DNA of 64,000 nt from Puffinus mauretanicus (lineage: Eukaryota > Chordata > Aves > Procellariiformes > Procellariidae), in assembly GCA_023333565.1 (NCBI GenBank), contig JAJKFH010002364.1, positions 1,886,001 to 1,950,000 of the forward strand, given 5' to 3'. A program made the translations under genes and the position numbers. Below the pieces are notes generated by a model. It was given only the letters and a program-made list of their open reading frames with translations. It was not told the DNA's origin and did no database searches. Positions 23,530 to 42,304 of this stretch are shown here, in pieces. Each line of letters opens with the position of its first letter. Position 1 is the stretch's first letter.

Positions 23530-26500
23530 ATGAAGGGCAAAGATGATTAACAAGAGTGCAACTACACAAAATCTTTATCACAGACCTTCATATTTACACT
23601 AAAATACTGTGCTGGGTGCATTTGTATTGGGGTAATTTTTAAAATTTTTTTCAACTTCTAACTTATTTGATAATGAACATGAATTTTGACAAAGATGTGG
23701 TGATACAGAATGAAATGCATTTAACAAGTTGATAATTATTTGAAATGTACATGAAATAGAGCATGTTTTATGACTTGTACATACTGAGTAAAGTGTTCAG
23801 CGTTTTTTTTTTTCTCTTCCTAAGGGACTCATATAACTTATACCTTCTTTGCTAATGTGTGCCGTAATTTGCCTCCACTTTCATGCCTTCACAAAAAAGA
23901 TATCATAGAAGCAATCAGATATCTATCAGAGATGGCAATGCACAGAGCAGTTGCTCAGCCTACCATTCTAAAAAGCGTACCATAGCAAGCAGCACGCTGG
24001 CTCCTGCAGTACCTCTAAAGACCTCTTGTGTACATACTAAAGAAAAAAAAAAATTCCAAATCAATTGATGTCTTCTGATAATGAATGTAATGGAGTTTGA
24101 TTTCAGGAGATCCAGGAGCTAACTCAAACTCAGTAGCTGTGGCACCAGTGGAGAAGCTGAAATGATGAAGGTCAGCCTGGTCAGCTTCTTGTCTACTCAA
24201 GATGTCTCCCAGTATCTTTCAGAACTGCATCTGGAAAGCATGTTGTGAAAGGTTGTAGAGTCACTCAGTATGTGCTGCAGTTTAACTGATTCCAAAAAAG
24301 GTGTCTTTTTTATCACAGTACAAAGTGAAAGTATGAGGTTTTTAAAAAAAAAAATCATTCAAGTGGCGTACTGTACTACTGAACTGCATGGCTTGAATCA
24401 GTTAAAATTTTATTGGTCTCAAGCCTGAGAGTGCATCTAAGGATCCAGCTATAGACACAAGCATCTGGACTCTTCTGACTCCAGAGACAGTTAACACACA
24501 TACTGAGATCAAGCAGCTGGATCCAATGTGGTTTGCTATTATTGGCAGGGTACTTAACCAGATCTCCCAAACCTGCTTTGCTGGCTGTAGTCATGTTCTT
24601 AAGCAGAGTGAACCAAACTTTGACCAGTTGTGCTCTTTCATACAGCTTTATGAGTGAAGGAAAGCTAGAGTATCAAGGTGGATAGTGCGTTTGAAAAATC
24701 AAAGTGAACTGCAGAAGTCTTCAATAATATACAGAGTACAAATTAGAATGGATTCTCTACAGCACTGGCTTAGTCACTCACCTGATGGAGGTGTTTCCTC
24801 ATGCATCAAGAGACTCTTTAAGAATTAAAAAAAAGAGAAAATGTAAACTCCTCAATGTAGCTTCTGACCACCTCAGACAAAAGCTAATTTACAGCTCTGC
24901 CAAATACTTTTTAACTTGCACGAGCACTGCTTAGAAAACAATGCTGAATCTTGATAGTTTATCTTGCAGAGCTCTGCAGTTTGGAAGACTTTTTCCTCTT
25001 CAACAGAGGTATTTGGAAGATGTACTTCTAAACTACCAGAAATAAAATAATAAATAGCCAACTGAAAGCAAGAATCTCAAAAGATATCTACTGCACTGGA
25101 AAGCAAAGCCACTTCTACTATCAGTCTAGCTAACTTGGCAGTGAAGGCTTCAGGTGAAAATGTAGACAAGGACAAACCAAGTTCATCACCAGGTCAGTTG
25201 AATCAACTGCTAAACTGATTTTATTTCTTAGCAAAGATAAAGACACAAGAAAAAAAGAAAACAAACAAAACCAATAACAGCAAAACCCCAAACATTTGAG
25301 TGTAATACAGATCACTGGATGCTGGGATCCCAGAACAGTCTAAATGAAATTGTTTATCTTGGAGATTAATATTCAGAAGAGCCACAATGGTCATGGTGCC
25401 ACTATTCCAGAGATTCTTGAGCTTGCACAGACCGAAGGTGTTAATTTATAAGACAAGTTTTCTCTCCTCTCTGTAAAAAGAGGGAGGAATTTATATTGTG
25501 CAGTGGCACTTAACCCTTCTTTGCTGTGGACATGAGGTGTCAGCACTAGAAATTTCCAGCAAACAGTAGGTGTACTTCACCCCATAGTGTTCCTATTTTG
25601 GGCCTTTAGTAAAATAATAATGGAAAAAAAAAGTCCAAGTGAGACTGGAAAGGGAAGTGGTGGAAAGCTGTGAGAAAAATGTGTGCTTAGCAAGTTATGC
25701 TCCATTACGATGCTACTCAGTCACATCAGTTTTAGAATTATCAGCTGAAACTTCCTATCTGGACCCAAGTGCCTGATCCACCAATTAAACCTGATCCTAT
25801 CGTGTGATCTGTATGCTCTCCCCCTTTCTTTACTGAAAACACACATGCACGCAAAAAGGTGTTTTTCTAGAGTGCCTCTTTCATGCTGAAAGAGAATTTG
25901 CAGAATTAAGGTTTCCCAGCAAGTGACTTGGAGCTGGCTAACTCAGACACAGGTGCATGGACTTTGGGCCACGTTAGTGATGACCTTTTTTAAGCTCTCC
26001 TACTTACTCACCCCACCCCCCAGTTTTGTTGCAAGAACTTCTCTTGTCAGGTGGGGAATATACCCAGTTGGATATGAATTTTTTTCTTCCTCTTTTTGCC
26101 TTGAAGCAAGGAAGACCATTGACTCTTCATAGGTCATCCTCTGTAGCACTGCCTTTATCCTAGCCTGGCCTCTTACCAGCATGCCTCTTCCCCTCACCCA
26201 GTGTTTGAGAAAATTGCCTTATTTAATCAAATTATTTCTCTACAAGGGCAACTCATCACACATCAGGTCTTGAATTTTGCCTTGAATGCTTAAACGTTCT
26301 CATTAGACCTGGTCAGACATAATTCAGATGATTTGGGGAGTTTTCTCCTTTTCCTGGATTTGTATCTGTAGCTCTGCTGGAGGAATCCAAAGATCCAGCA
26401 TATTTTCATGAAATAGAAATCCTTTTGAGTTGAAAATAAATTAATCTACTTTTTAGATACATCACACCTCTTTGTGTGTCACTTTACTTACAGCGAATTA

Positions 26501-26890
26501 CAAATTTGAGGTCTCTGAGCTCACCAGCTCTTTAAACATCTTAGTTGCTAAACTGTCTGTGTGACATTTCTACTGGAACTTTTCTATTCCTGTCCTCAGG
26601 GCTTCTGGGAAAAAAAAAAAAAAAAATACAAGTGTCATTCACATGATCTCTGCTGTGTGTTTTTGTCTTTATAACTCACTCAAATGCCTTTGCAATTGTA
26701 CTATAACATTCTTCTACTTACTGGGGATACTGCATATGATTTCCAGGTACCTAAACACCTGGGATGGTTTGGTCCTTAGAGTGTTGTTAAGGTGAATAGT
26801 TGTAGTACAGGTTGAATATTCTATATCTCTAAAAGGACCCCTTAACTCTGAGCTGAAGGGAGCTGTGCGGATGCATCCGAGTCGATGCGG
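23530..26890. other. Intergenic DNA downstream of UVSSA
   Basis: No coding block with splice sites and family similarity was seen. A-runs occur at about 24341-24353 and 26610-26627. A small tandem duplication of TGCGGATGCATCC (26866-26878 and 26886-26898, 20-base period) lies immediately before the CR1 fragment. Confidence 0.7.
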
Positions 26891-26895
26891 ATGCA

Positions 26896-27154
26896 TCCTA
26901 GGACGAGAGGAAATGGCCTCAAGTTGCGCCAAGGGAGGTTTAGATCGGACATTAGGAGAAATTTCTTTACTGAAAGGGTTGTCAAGCCTTGGAAGAGGCT
27001 GCCCAGGGAAGTGGTGGAGTCACCATCCCTGGAAGTATTTAAAAGACGTGTAGATGAGGCCCTTAGGGACATGGTGTAGTGGTCATGATGGTGTTGGGTT
27101 GACGGTTGGACACGATGATCTTAGAGGTCTTTTCCAACCTTAATGATTCTATGA
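26896..27154 (+). mobile_element. CR1 LINE, 5'-truncated 3' end
   Basis: The translated sequence carries the conserved CR1 ORF2 C-terminus: [43 protein letters not shown], then [11 protein letters not shown] and a stop at 27077-27079. The typical CR1 3' UTR follows (GGTTGGACACGATGATCTTAGAGGTC, TTTTCCAACC) and the terminal GATTCTATGA ends at 27154. The copy is truncated at the usual TAGGACGAGAGGAAATGG point. It is dead as an element but well preserved. Confidence 0.95.
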
Positions 27155-30100
27155 GTCATCCTTTTCTAACTAGTGCTGTTTCAGTGGTAAAACAAGAACT
27201 GGAAGCAAAGACTTCTCCATGGTTATTCTTACCTGAGCACATGGTTGCATCTGGGAAGTAAGAGCCTGGAAGGAAAAGACTATAGCATGTATGAATTTAG
27301 TGTTGTTTAAGGTTGGAATGAAGGGTCTGGCCCTCTAATACAAAGCACTTAGTGACATAAGTGAGCTTGGTATGGAGTTTGTGAGCAGGGCTTCTGAATA
27401 AAAACCATCCTTCCGCACATCCCCTCTGAAGTTACTGAGGCAGGTTGATGGGTCCATACTCCTTTTTTGCTTGATACCTTGCCATTTCGTTTTCTCTAAA
27501 CTTACTTGAGGCTTGGCTTTAGCAATCCAGGTCTGGCTGAAGATTTCCATTAGAAAACTCTAACCCTTAAAAGCTCTTAGAAATTATGTTCAAAAGATTT
27601 ATTTGGGGGTTGTTTTTTTTTTTTTTTTGGAAACAAGACAAAGACACAGGATTTGTAAGCAGTTCTGCATGGACAATGCATTATGCCACGTAAACAGTTT
27701 GCAGGTTGGGGAGGGCATAAGTGAAATCAAAGTGGACATTATTGAAAAAAACATCTTTTGTGGAAAACAAACAATAAACCTGTTCCACTTAAAGTGGCTG
27801 TGGAAATGGACGATAAGGATATTCCCAATTGTAAGGAGCTACTAGCCAGAAGCAAGAAGTAGTATTGACTCTCAGGAGCCCAGCCAGCAAAAACTCAATT
27901 CACCATGTATCAAAATAGTTCAGCGGAGATAGCCGTCTGGTGGTCTCTAACACTCATGCAAATACCTGGCTGTTTGTGCAGCTGTTTGTAGCTCATCCAG
28001 TGCTATTAAATACATTAATGGTTTTAATCATGGAGGTGATGTAAATTGTAGGTTATGCATCAGAAAAGCTTAGGACATCTGGATGTTACAGCAGTACTTC
28101 AGTGATGAAAATTGGTCATTTAAAACCATGCCTTTTGAAATGATACTACCATATAGGAAAACTTCATGCCTTTAAAGTATAGTCTGACCATGGATAGTAG
28201 CAAATCGGTACAGAAGGGGACCTTCTGCAAACTGGCCCAAGAAAGGTCTAGGTGTCCAAGTCCAAAACTGCAGCCCAAGAAATGCTTACCTTTCCCAGGC
28301 CCCTAAGGGTCTGTGCATGCCGTGAGCTGCACTGGCCTTCCCACCTAGACCAGAGTTCTTGCTTAAGCCTAATGAGACCCAGGGAAAGAATTGTATGAGC
28401 ACTTGAGAAGGCTTGATCTGGCATGTATTTTCATACCTTGTCTAACACCCACCAAACGCATACCTTTAACAAAAATCACTGTTTTTAAATAGGCAGTGGC
28501 AATCATAGTGCACGTAATAGCTATAATGCTGGAGCACATGTTCAGGCGAGATGGAGTTCCAGGTCCCTTCTCAGCCTAAGAGGTGACAATCCCATGTCCT
28601 GCCTCAGGAGATGGCCCAAGCCACAGGAGACTTAAATGCAAGGGAGGTGGAAGGAGACAGTTCACATCAGCTGTTCTCCTGTGGAACTGAAACTGAACCA
28701 CAGTGAAGCTAAAAATGCTTCATGTAGGAGACTAGACAGAAGATAAAAAAGAGCCTTCCAGATTACAGTCCCCAGACTGGGGCAAGGAAAGGCTGAATCT
28801 GGATCCGCATTTCCTAGACCCCTTCCATTAAAAACACCACTGAGTTTCATGGATTCAGGAAAATGCTCCCTCATAGCAGTTGTCACCATCTAGATCAGCC
28901 CTTAGGACCTCTTGGACTCCAGAGCCTAAGAGAAGGGTGTTATTCTGATAACTGCTGGAGAGCAATTTCTCCATATGTCTGTTTTGGGATGCACTGGGAC
29001 AGCTACATTCAAATAAAACCAAAACAGTTAACAACATCCTACTCCTGGGTGAAAATAACACTTGAATTTGCATCTGGAAACATGAAAACAGAGTTCTGCC
29101 CCAAGTGGTGCCCAAGGAAAACTCCACAGTGCTGGGAGTGCGGAGTGAAGTCAAGTCCATAGCAAGGTGAGAAAGAAAAAACAGGGTAGAGTCTCTAGGT
29201 ATCAGGGAGAGGTGAGCCAGGAGCAGAAGGTGAAGGCAGGAAGGGACAGTGACCTTCCTGACAAGGAGCACCACCCAAACAAGAAAACCAAGTTCAGTGA
29301 TAGTGGCAGAGCCAGGCAGCAATTACCTGAAAGCCCACCAAGATAAAAGGCAGGTCTGGAGCCACATCAGCAAGGAAAGCTCAGGGTGAGGGTCAGTAAG
29401 GCACAAAGCCAAGCCCAGCACCTACGCCACAGCTCAGGCAAGGGACTCCACCTACACACGACTCCCCTGCAACCAACTGAAGGCTTCAGGGTGGAGACCC
29501 TGATCAGGTCTCTCATAGCTTAGGTGGTTTCATGGCATCTGACCAAGGTGATGCAGCTGTGCCATATCGGTGCAGACCTTGAACACCTGGCAGGGTGTGG
29601 GATGAGGATACAGAGGGGGATTACTGAAAAAGATGGTGAAAAGCTAGTGAGAGAAATTAGAGCCTGTTGGGACATTCAGAGCCCTAGGAGCATCCCTCTT
29701 AAGTGGATGTGGTGACGGTTCTTCCTATTACAAAATGCTCTACAGAAATCGAAGGACTCTAGAAAGGGTGGGAAGCCCCGGCAGAGGCTCAGGCCTCAGA
29801 GCAGCTGCCTAGATCAAGACCAGTCTGGGCCCTCCCCATCCAGCACCACTGGTGACCCCTTCAGCTGGGAGAGATGCTAGAGATCCCAAAACTTAGCACA
29901 TCCCCTGGGAAACACATGCGGATGAGAGCCGGCTCTGCCTGGCAGCTGGACGCATTGTGACCTTTGGGACAAAGTTATTGCCCTTCCAGCCGCGGGACTC
30001 TGATGCTGCCCCTGAAGGAAACGAAGGGGAGAGCGCTATTAATTACTCATGTTTCTGAGTTGATGCTTTCCCTCCTCTTCCTCTCCTTCAAAGCTGATTG

Positions 30101-33100
30101 AGTGGAGAAAGAAATGAATTCATGTCCTTGTTGAGCCTTTCCTATTAGCTAGGTCTGGGTAGTACAGAGCCTAAATATAGTACCAGCTCAGGAGAGTGGT
30201 CTGGGAGCAGGCACTACCGTGCTGGGAGGAGGGCATGGTGGGCTTTGTGCTAGTGAGGGGCTGCACCAGAGCCTGGGCAAACTGAACTGGACTTCACTCC
30301 AGTGCAATCTGTTTCTCCGTCCCTAAATGTCTGTAACTTGCTGTCATTTGGGGTTTTTTTGGGTAGACTTCCCCTCGCTTTTCTGCCTGCCAGTGCCCCG
30401 AGCAAAACCCCAGCGCTCCTGTGCCGAGTGCTCGTATTTTTTTGCATTAGCATCAGGAATCTCCTCTGTCAAGGGGTTAAGGAAAAAGCTTATTAAAATT
30501 GTTTAAATGTGGTGCTAATTAGTTTAGATGTAATGAGCAGCATTAGGCGTCTGGTTACTTTGAAAGGGATTGTTGAATAACCATTTCTGCCGACATTCCA
30601 ATTTGCATAATGACAAGGTGTTGGCATTGCATCCACCATTAATTTGCTATATTTATAATGCCATTATGGAGCCACTCTTACCCTCATGCACTATAAAAGG
30701 TATATGGAAATATAATATATGATTCTGCTTGTTTGGAAATTGCTTTTGGATATCTTTGAATTTTTGTAATGGTATTTTTCGCAGCTGACGGCTAACAGCA
30801 CCAGGAGGAGAGTCTGCCACACGTTTTTACTAGGGCTGAAATTAGATGTTGCCCCCAGGTGTGCATGACCCTTTATTTTCCCCAATGCTGAAGCAAAAGC
30901 AGCAAACGAGAGAGCCGTCAGGTATGCTGCAGAGTGTGCTCAAAGCAAACACACTATTTCACTCAAAATCATCACTACAAGGTGTCGTGCTGGTGCCGTA
31001 AGTCACCATGACTTGAATGAAGAACATTCTTAATTGCGAATCTCAACCTATTTAACCGGTCACAGAGAGTGCAGCTCGGTTCTACAAACTCTCGGTCAAC
31101 ACAAGGAGTTGAAAAAGCCCCACCGGCAGCTCATCCAAGTGCTCCCTTCCTGCGCTTCTCTTCCTCTCGCACAGTCTCTGGGGACCAAGGCAGGGGAAAT
31201 AAAGCTTGTCACTCTACCTGTATTGAGGATGGAAAGACGGGAACGAGTCCATTTATGTGCAGGACAAGTCCTTGTAACGTATGTGTGTGGTTGCGGTAAA
31301 AAAAAAAAAAAAAGAAAATGAGCAATTATTGAGATATTTGTACTAAGGTTAGTACAAATTTTATTTTCCTTCTCTTGAAAAAACAGCAGTTTACCGAAAA
31401 GGGGTGAATCTTCACTGTGTCAATCATCACCTCACATAAATATTTCTGTGACTTGCAGTTCTTTGCTGTGGTGTCATCCCTCCTTTATTGTCATTGTAAA
31501 ATGTTTCTGGTTTGTGACATTACAGAGAAGAAAATATAAAAGATGTATTTTAAAATAAAGTCTAGCACTTTGGGTGGAGTGACAGTTTTAGCTAGCTGAG
31601 GATTTGTCATGTAATGAGATTAAATTAGTAAATCATATATCAGATTTAGCTGCTGTTTGTCACATTGCCTGACCCTGCATGCCCAGACTTTTGGGTCCTG
31701 ACCATAAGTTGCCCTCTATGTCCTTGGTGTTTCTTTATTAATACAGGGTGCATGCATAGGATTTCCAGCGTCCACAGGATTTCTCCTGAATGGGCGCTGC
31801 AGATTTAGCAGCTCTAGATTTCCGATGCTGTGATAACCTCCCGAGCTGCTTTGAAGCTTGTTCTGTATGATGAATTCACATCTCTGCCAGACAGCATCGG
31901 GAAAGTAGAAAGAGCTCTCACTGTCAGGGTTATTTTCGCTGTGACAACCGTCATTCTGGCCACCTGAGACGACCGTGCAACACGAGCACGTGGAACAAAA
32001 CGGTATGGGCAGAAGGGAAAAAAAAAGTTTACAGAAATGCACCAGATAGAGAAGAATGTGGTTGATGTAAAGCCACTTTGTGAGACAAACTGGTTAGGAT
32101 CCCATTTGTTTACTTGCCTCTCCCCTTTGTCTTCAGTGTCCACTCTGATCTGTGCCTTGGTGTACATCCCACAGCCTGGCAAATCTTCCAATACCATAAC
32201 AAATCTTAGTTTCATTTGCTCTTAAGAAAGGCTCTACGACAACCATATTTGCTTGCTTACTCTTTGAGACAGAACCTGAAGACCAGAACTGCCCAGACAT
32301 TGTAAAATAATGTTCCTTTGAGTATTTAAATACATCTATGTTTGAGCCAAACAATTTTATAGATGTAATACAGGAGTTAATGGGTATTTGCCATTACAGC
32401 AGACTACAAGCAGACATCATGGTGTATTTTTGGGAAATGGATTTAAGTTCATACAGACAAAAATTATTTTTTAACATTTTGCTTATGTAATACAAGAATA
32501 GAAACATGTAACATGACTGTGAGTTCAGTCTGAAACAAAAGGTCTACAGTACGTGTGAAAACACCCTAAGAATTCATCTAAAAAAGTAACTCACATTCCC
32601 TGCTCAACTGGAAATAACACCAAGAAATTTTGGGGGGTGATAATATAGAACGCTGGTTTCCAATGATTTGGTATAATATCATTGACTGTTGTGTGTAAGC
32701 AATGACACAAAATATTTTCAGTGATCTCCCAATCATTTGGAATGTATCTTTGTATTTATGTGCTTTTTTCTATTATTTTGATTATAAGACATTTTACTGC
32801 TGTTTATTCAGTGAACATGAACAACTGAAACTTGTTCAGTATAAGTTGAAATATTTGAAGTTGAATAGATGTAGTTGCCTTCTCTTTTTACCTCATTCAG
32901 TCATATAGTGAACAATGGTAAGATGCAATTAATATCTGAATTATTTCTCACTAATATAGGCTTGCACCCTTGGATTTAACATTGACTTCATGGGAATGAG
33001 TTCATAAATATGCTGATGCTCCAGATCTTCGTTAGTACGTGCCAAAGACATCACTTGAAAACACTGAGACTCCGAATGTGCTGCTCAGTGTATCTGAGAT

Positions 33101-34555
33101 GAGAATTTCTCCTCTGGCAAACGCTTTGCTAAATGTCCTCTTGAATATGTTCCGCATTCTGAATCCCCTAACGCTAAATTTTATGAACGAATAATAAAGT
33201 AATTAAAAAAAAATTAACTCACAGAATGAACCAGAACAAACACCTCCTGCTTGTGTCATAATATCTTCCCTTCAGTCAGTAGATTCTATTTGCACCGTAC
33301 CGGGGTCTCTGTTTCTCATTGATGAACTCACTGAAAACAAGCTGCCTCCCTCCAGAAAGCTCCGTGCCGGAGCACAGACCACTGCGTGCGGTGCAGGAGG
33401 TGCATCAGGTAGGATGTGTGGGAATCAGCTTTTGGGCCTTGCTGGGGGGTCAGCATGGGAGCTTTTGGGACCTTTTATGACTATCTAGTATGAGAACCTC
33501 AAACTGCTGGATCAAGCCCGTAACCTGTTTCGTTCTCTTAGAGAGGCAGAGTATTAACGGGCAGGAACACGGATGATGGAGTTAGGACGTTCAGGCAGGT
33601 GAGAGCGTTTAGCTTTAGCACACTGGCTGCTGAGCGTTCAGACCAGGGATATTTCTCAACAACTGCCCTGTGCTGATACCATCAAGCTTCTCACTGGCAA
33701 GTCTGCAGCCGTGCAGCCTGATCCAACGCCACGAACCAGCTGCAGAGCCGTGGTCCAGGGAGCATCGTTTGACAGTTAGCTCTTTGGTGCTGATACTCTC
33801 AATGGCCTTTGCATACAGACAGTATCCTGTGACCTGAGACTTGGGAGTACGGCGTGCTCTGCGCTGCGCACCGGCAAGGACATGCCCTAGAGCTGAGGCT
33901 CTGCAGTTTTGCTCTTGACTTCTGTGAGTTCAGACCTCTGGATGAGGCATTCGAGCAAGGATTATCAATAACATCCTAACTATGCTGAGAAAGATACCTG
34001 CGGCTCTGTTTTCAGCACTGCTATAAAACGTGAGAAGCCTTGTTAAATCGAGTTTAATGACCAGGAATCTCAGGCTAACTGAGTCCTTCATCCAACAGCT
34101 GTGAGTAATAACACTCACATGAACAGGTTTCACCGGCAGGATGCTAAGTGACCTGGAGTAGGAAAACCATCTACTCCAAAGCTCTGAGCAGCTCCCTGTT
34201 GGAGTCGAATTATTTTCCACGTGGGGGAATTGTTTGGAGTTCCCAGTGCGGAGACAGGGTTTGACATCTCTCTTAATTAAGCTGGGTCATGTCCCATCTG
34301 AGCTAACAGTTCAACTGCTAGCAGCACTAGCTCAAACTGCTCCGTGATCGGTTAGTTTTATAGTGTAGAAGAGTCTCCTGCATATCAGTTTCCCAGTTTA
34401 GCTGGTCTGCTCCTACCGGTAAAAGCTGTGCAGAGCTGTACTCCAAGCACTACTTGCAATGTTTTCCCTGAAAATTTACTTCAGAACATCTTATCGTAAA
34501 AGTTCTTATTTTTACAAATGCAAATGAGTCTGCCCCGAGACTTCTGGTGCTTGCA
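27155..34555. other. Intergenic DNA between UVSSA and the NKX1-1 CpG cluster
   Basis: Several open frames (the longest 155 codons, at 28855-29322 minus) show no family similarity, splice context or codon bias that I can see. Poly(A/T) runs occur at about 27611-27628 and 31299-31314. A candidate regulatory block lies at 30480-30690 (separate entry). Otherwise nothing is recognised. Confidence 0.6.
30480..30690. promoter_or_regulatory. Candidate conserved enhancer-like block
   Basis: A compact AT-rich block without simple repeats. It contains a TAATTAG homeodomain core (30516-30522), an ATTTGCAT POU octamer (30601-30608), further ATTAAT cores near 30638 and ATTGTT Sox-like words. Such mixes are typical of developmental enhancers near homeobox genes. 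There is no conservation data here, so the call rests on motif content only. Confidence 0.25.
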
Positions 34556-34559
34556 CGCT

Positions 34560-35020
34560 TCTGAATGAGGGGAGATGAACACCCGGAGCGGAGCTGGGAT
34601 GCCCGCATCCTCCTTGCACCCCCCTCCGCTGCCTGTAGGCTCTGTGCTCCAGCACCCACCCGGGCAATGGAAACCACCGTCCCTGCGAGGGTCTACACCG
34701 CGGAGCCATCTCCACTCGCCCTGTAACATCAGCGATGGCGGCAGATTTTGTTTCCACGGGAGGGCTGAAACATTTCGGTTTTGCGGTGGGTGTGCGGGAG
34801 GGGGATGCGGCTGCGGAGCGCCGGGCCGTGCGCGGCCCCGCAACCCGCGGCTGACAGCTCGGACCCGGGTTGGGGAGCCCACGGAAGGGGAGTCCACGGA
34901 GGGAGACCAGGGGGAAGAAGCCGAGAGGGGGAGCGGAGCCCGGGCACCCCGGCCGTCGGGCAGCGCCGCTGCGCGGGCAGCGATGCGGGGCGCCGCGGGG
35001 AGGGGGGGATGAGCAGCGCT
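34560..35020. promoter_or_regulatory. CpG-rich block downstream of NKX1-1
   Basis: By eye, GC content and CpG count rise sharply (many CGCGG, GCGCCG words), then fall back to AT-rich sequence by about 35100. No convincing gene start is visible. It may be an outlying CpG island of the NKX1-1 domain or the promoter of an unseen non-coding transcript. Confidence 0.5.
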
Positions 35021-35814
35021 CGTCCCCGCTCTTTGCTCCCCAAAATCCCTGCGGAAAACGCTGGTTTCTTAAAATTGTCCCTGGGAAGGCAGTCGTTCAA
35101 ATTTTTGGGCCGAAAAAAAAATTTGAAAATAAATTAGTGGAAAGAGAGAGCTCTTCCTCGGCGTGAACTTTGGAATCCCGCAGGGAGTGTGGAAACGGGA
35201 TAGAAGCGTCCCTTTGGCACCGGGCTAGAAGCTGGTGGTACAGCGGTAGCCGGATGGGGATGGTCAAAGCAGTTATAGACTTCTTCTTCGAAATTAAGAA
35301 AAAAATAATAAAATAAGGACTATGAAAGACCGACCTTGAAACTAATTTAAAAGTAATCAGCGGAAAGGCGATGGAAAGATCGCTTTATTTTTTTAAAGTG
35401 GCGGAATCTGAATGAAAGAGCCGATTTATTAAATTTACAGAAATCCAAAACATCAGACTCCCCGTCTGCGGAAACACAGGAGAGACCTCGGATTCCCTAG
35501 GAGGAAAAAAAAAAAAAAGTATTTTTTTTGTTCTTAATATTGCACAACAGCAATCGGCAAAGCCAATTAAGAAAATGCAAACAAGGGAACTAAGAAGGGA
35601 AACACCCTCTCTCGTCCAAGGAGACTAAAGTTTATTTGCGTATAAGAACTACGCTCTCAGAGGAAACGAAACGAAAAAAAGACGATGCGAGGCATTCCTC
35701 CAAACGTCTCAGGGACCAGGCGTTTCCCAGAGGAAACTTTTCTTACAGAAATTCAGCCGAAAACCAGGGACTCAGCACCACGGAAAGCCGCCTTTTCCTT
35801 AAAGTTTATTGATT

Positions 35815-35820
35815 GATTTA
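35815..35820 (-). terminator. NKX1-1: NKX1-1 candidate poly(A) signal
   Basis: Plus-strand TTTATT, i.e. AATAAA on the minus strand, about 860 bases after the stop. It is the first canonical hexamer downstream of the stop that I found; another lies at 35631-35636. Confidence 0.45.
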
Positions 35821-36337
35821 AAGTGTTTAGCAAACAAAGTGCTTTCTATATTATCTCTTGCTCATTATTCCCATACCTTATACATTAATTATAAAGTTAA
35901 AACTTTTTTTGTAACAACCAGAAATATACAGAAATGATTAACGTAAAAAAACAACCCCGCGCCCCACCAGCCTGCCCCCGGCGCCCCTTCCCCGCGTGTC
36001 CGCAGCGGCTCGTCCAGGTTCGGGTTTCGTTGGAGAGCGACGTATGTAAAAAATAACCGTCATCACTGTGAGGTCACGGGAGGGAGCGGCGCGTCGTTGC
36101 CTCAGCAGTGTCGAGGGACGGGACTGGTAGGTCTCTGTTTTACCCTGAGAGTCAAATGGGTACATAAGCTTTTTTCTTTTTTAAAGTCTTTTACGAGTGG
36201 CCAGACCAGAATAAAAACGAAGGAAAAAAAAATTAAGAAAATAATCAAACCCACACAGCAACGAAGGACGGTGAAAATAAAAATACAGGTAACGATGGTT
36301 TACATCTACTTGTATGTACACGGGGGAGGGAGGTTTT

Positions 36338-36363
36338 CCTCCTCCTCCTCCTCCTCCTCCTCC
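36338..36363. repeat. (TCC)n trinucleotide microsatellite
   Basis: Eight or so tandem CCT/TCC units. On the minus strand this is a GGA repeat within the NKX1-1 3' UTR, able in principle to form a G-quadruplex. Confidence 0.85.
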
Positions 36364-36379
36364 CCGCAGAAGCGCAGTC

Positions 36380-42240
<5,861 letters not shown>

Positions 42241-42264
42241 ATACACACAGAGGCAAGGCTGTAT

Positions 42265-42304
42265 CTTATTTATGCATTCATATTTAGCACTGGATTGTAA
42301 TTGG
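42265..42304 (-). promoter_or_regulatory. NKX1-1: NKX1-1 candidate core promoter (CCAAT and TATA-like boxes)
   Basis: On the minus strand CCAAT lies at 42304-42300 and CATAAATAAG (TATA-like) at 42274-42265, about 30 bases closer to the gene. Initiation would fall near 42240, at the CpG island edge and about 300 bases before the ATG. Just outside is TAATCCC-like sequence (42313-42319), a K50 homeodomain type site. Motif evidence only. Confidence 0.35.

Noticed and set aside
28855..29322. 155-codon minus-strand frame with a hydrophobic start
   Set aside because: No recognised domain, no splice or promoter context, and an overlapping plus-strand frame is equally open; likely chance.
31716..32215. 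Overlapping minus-strand frames of 108 and 133 codons
   Set aside because: Two registers are open over the same bases and neither looks like a known protein.
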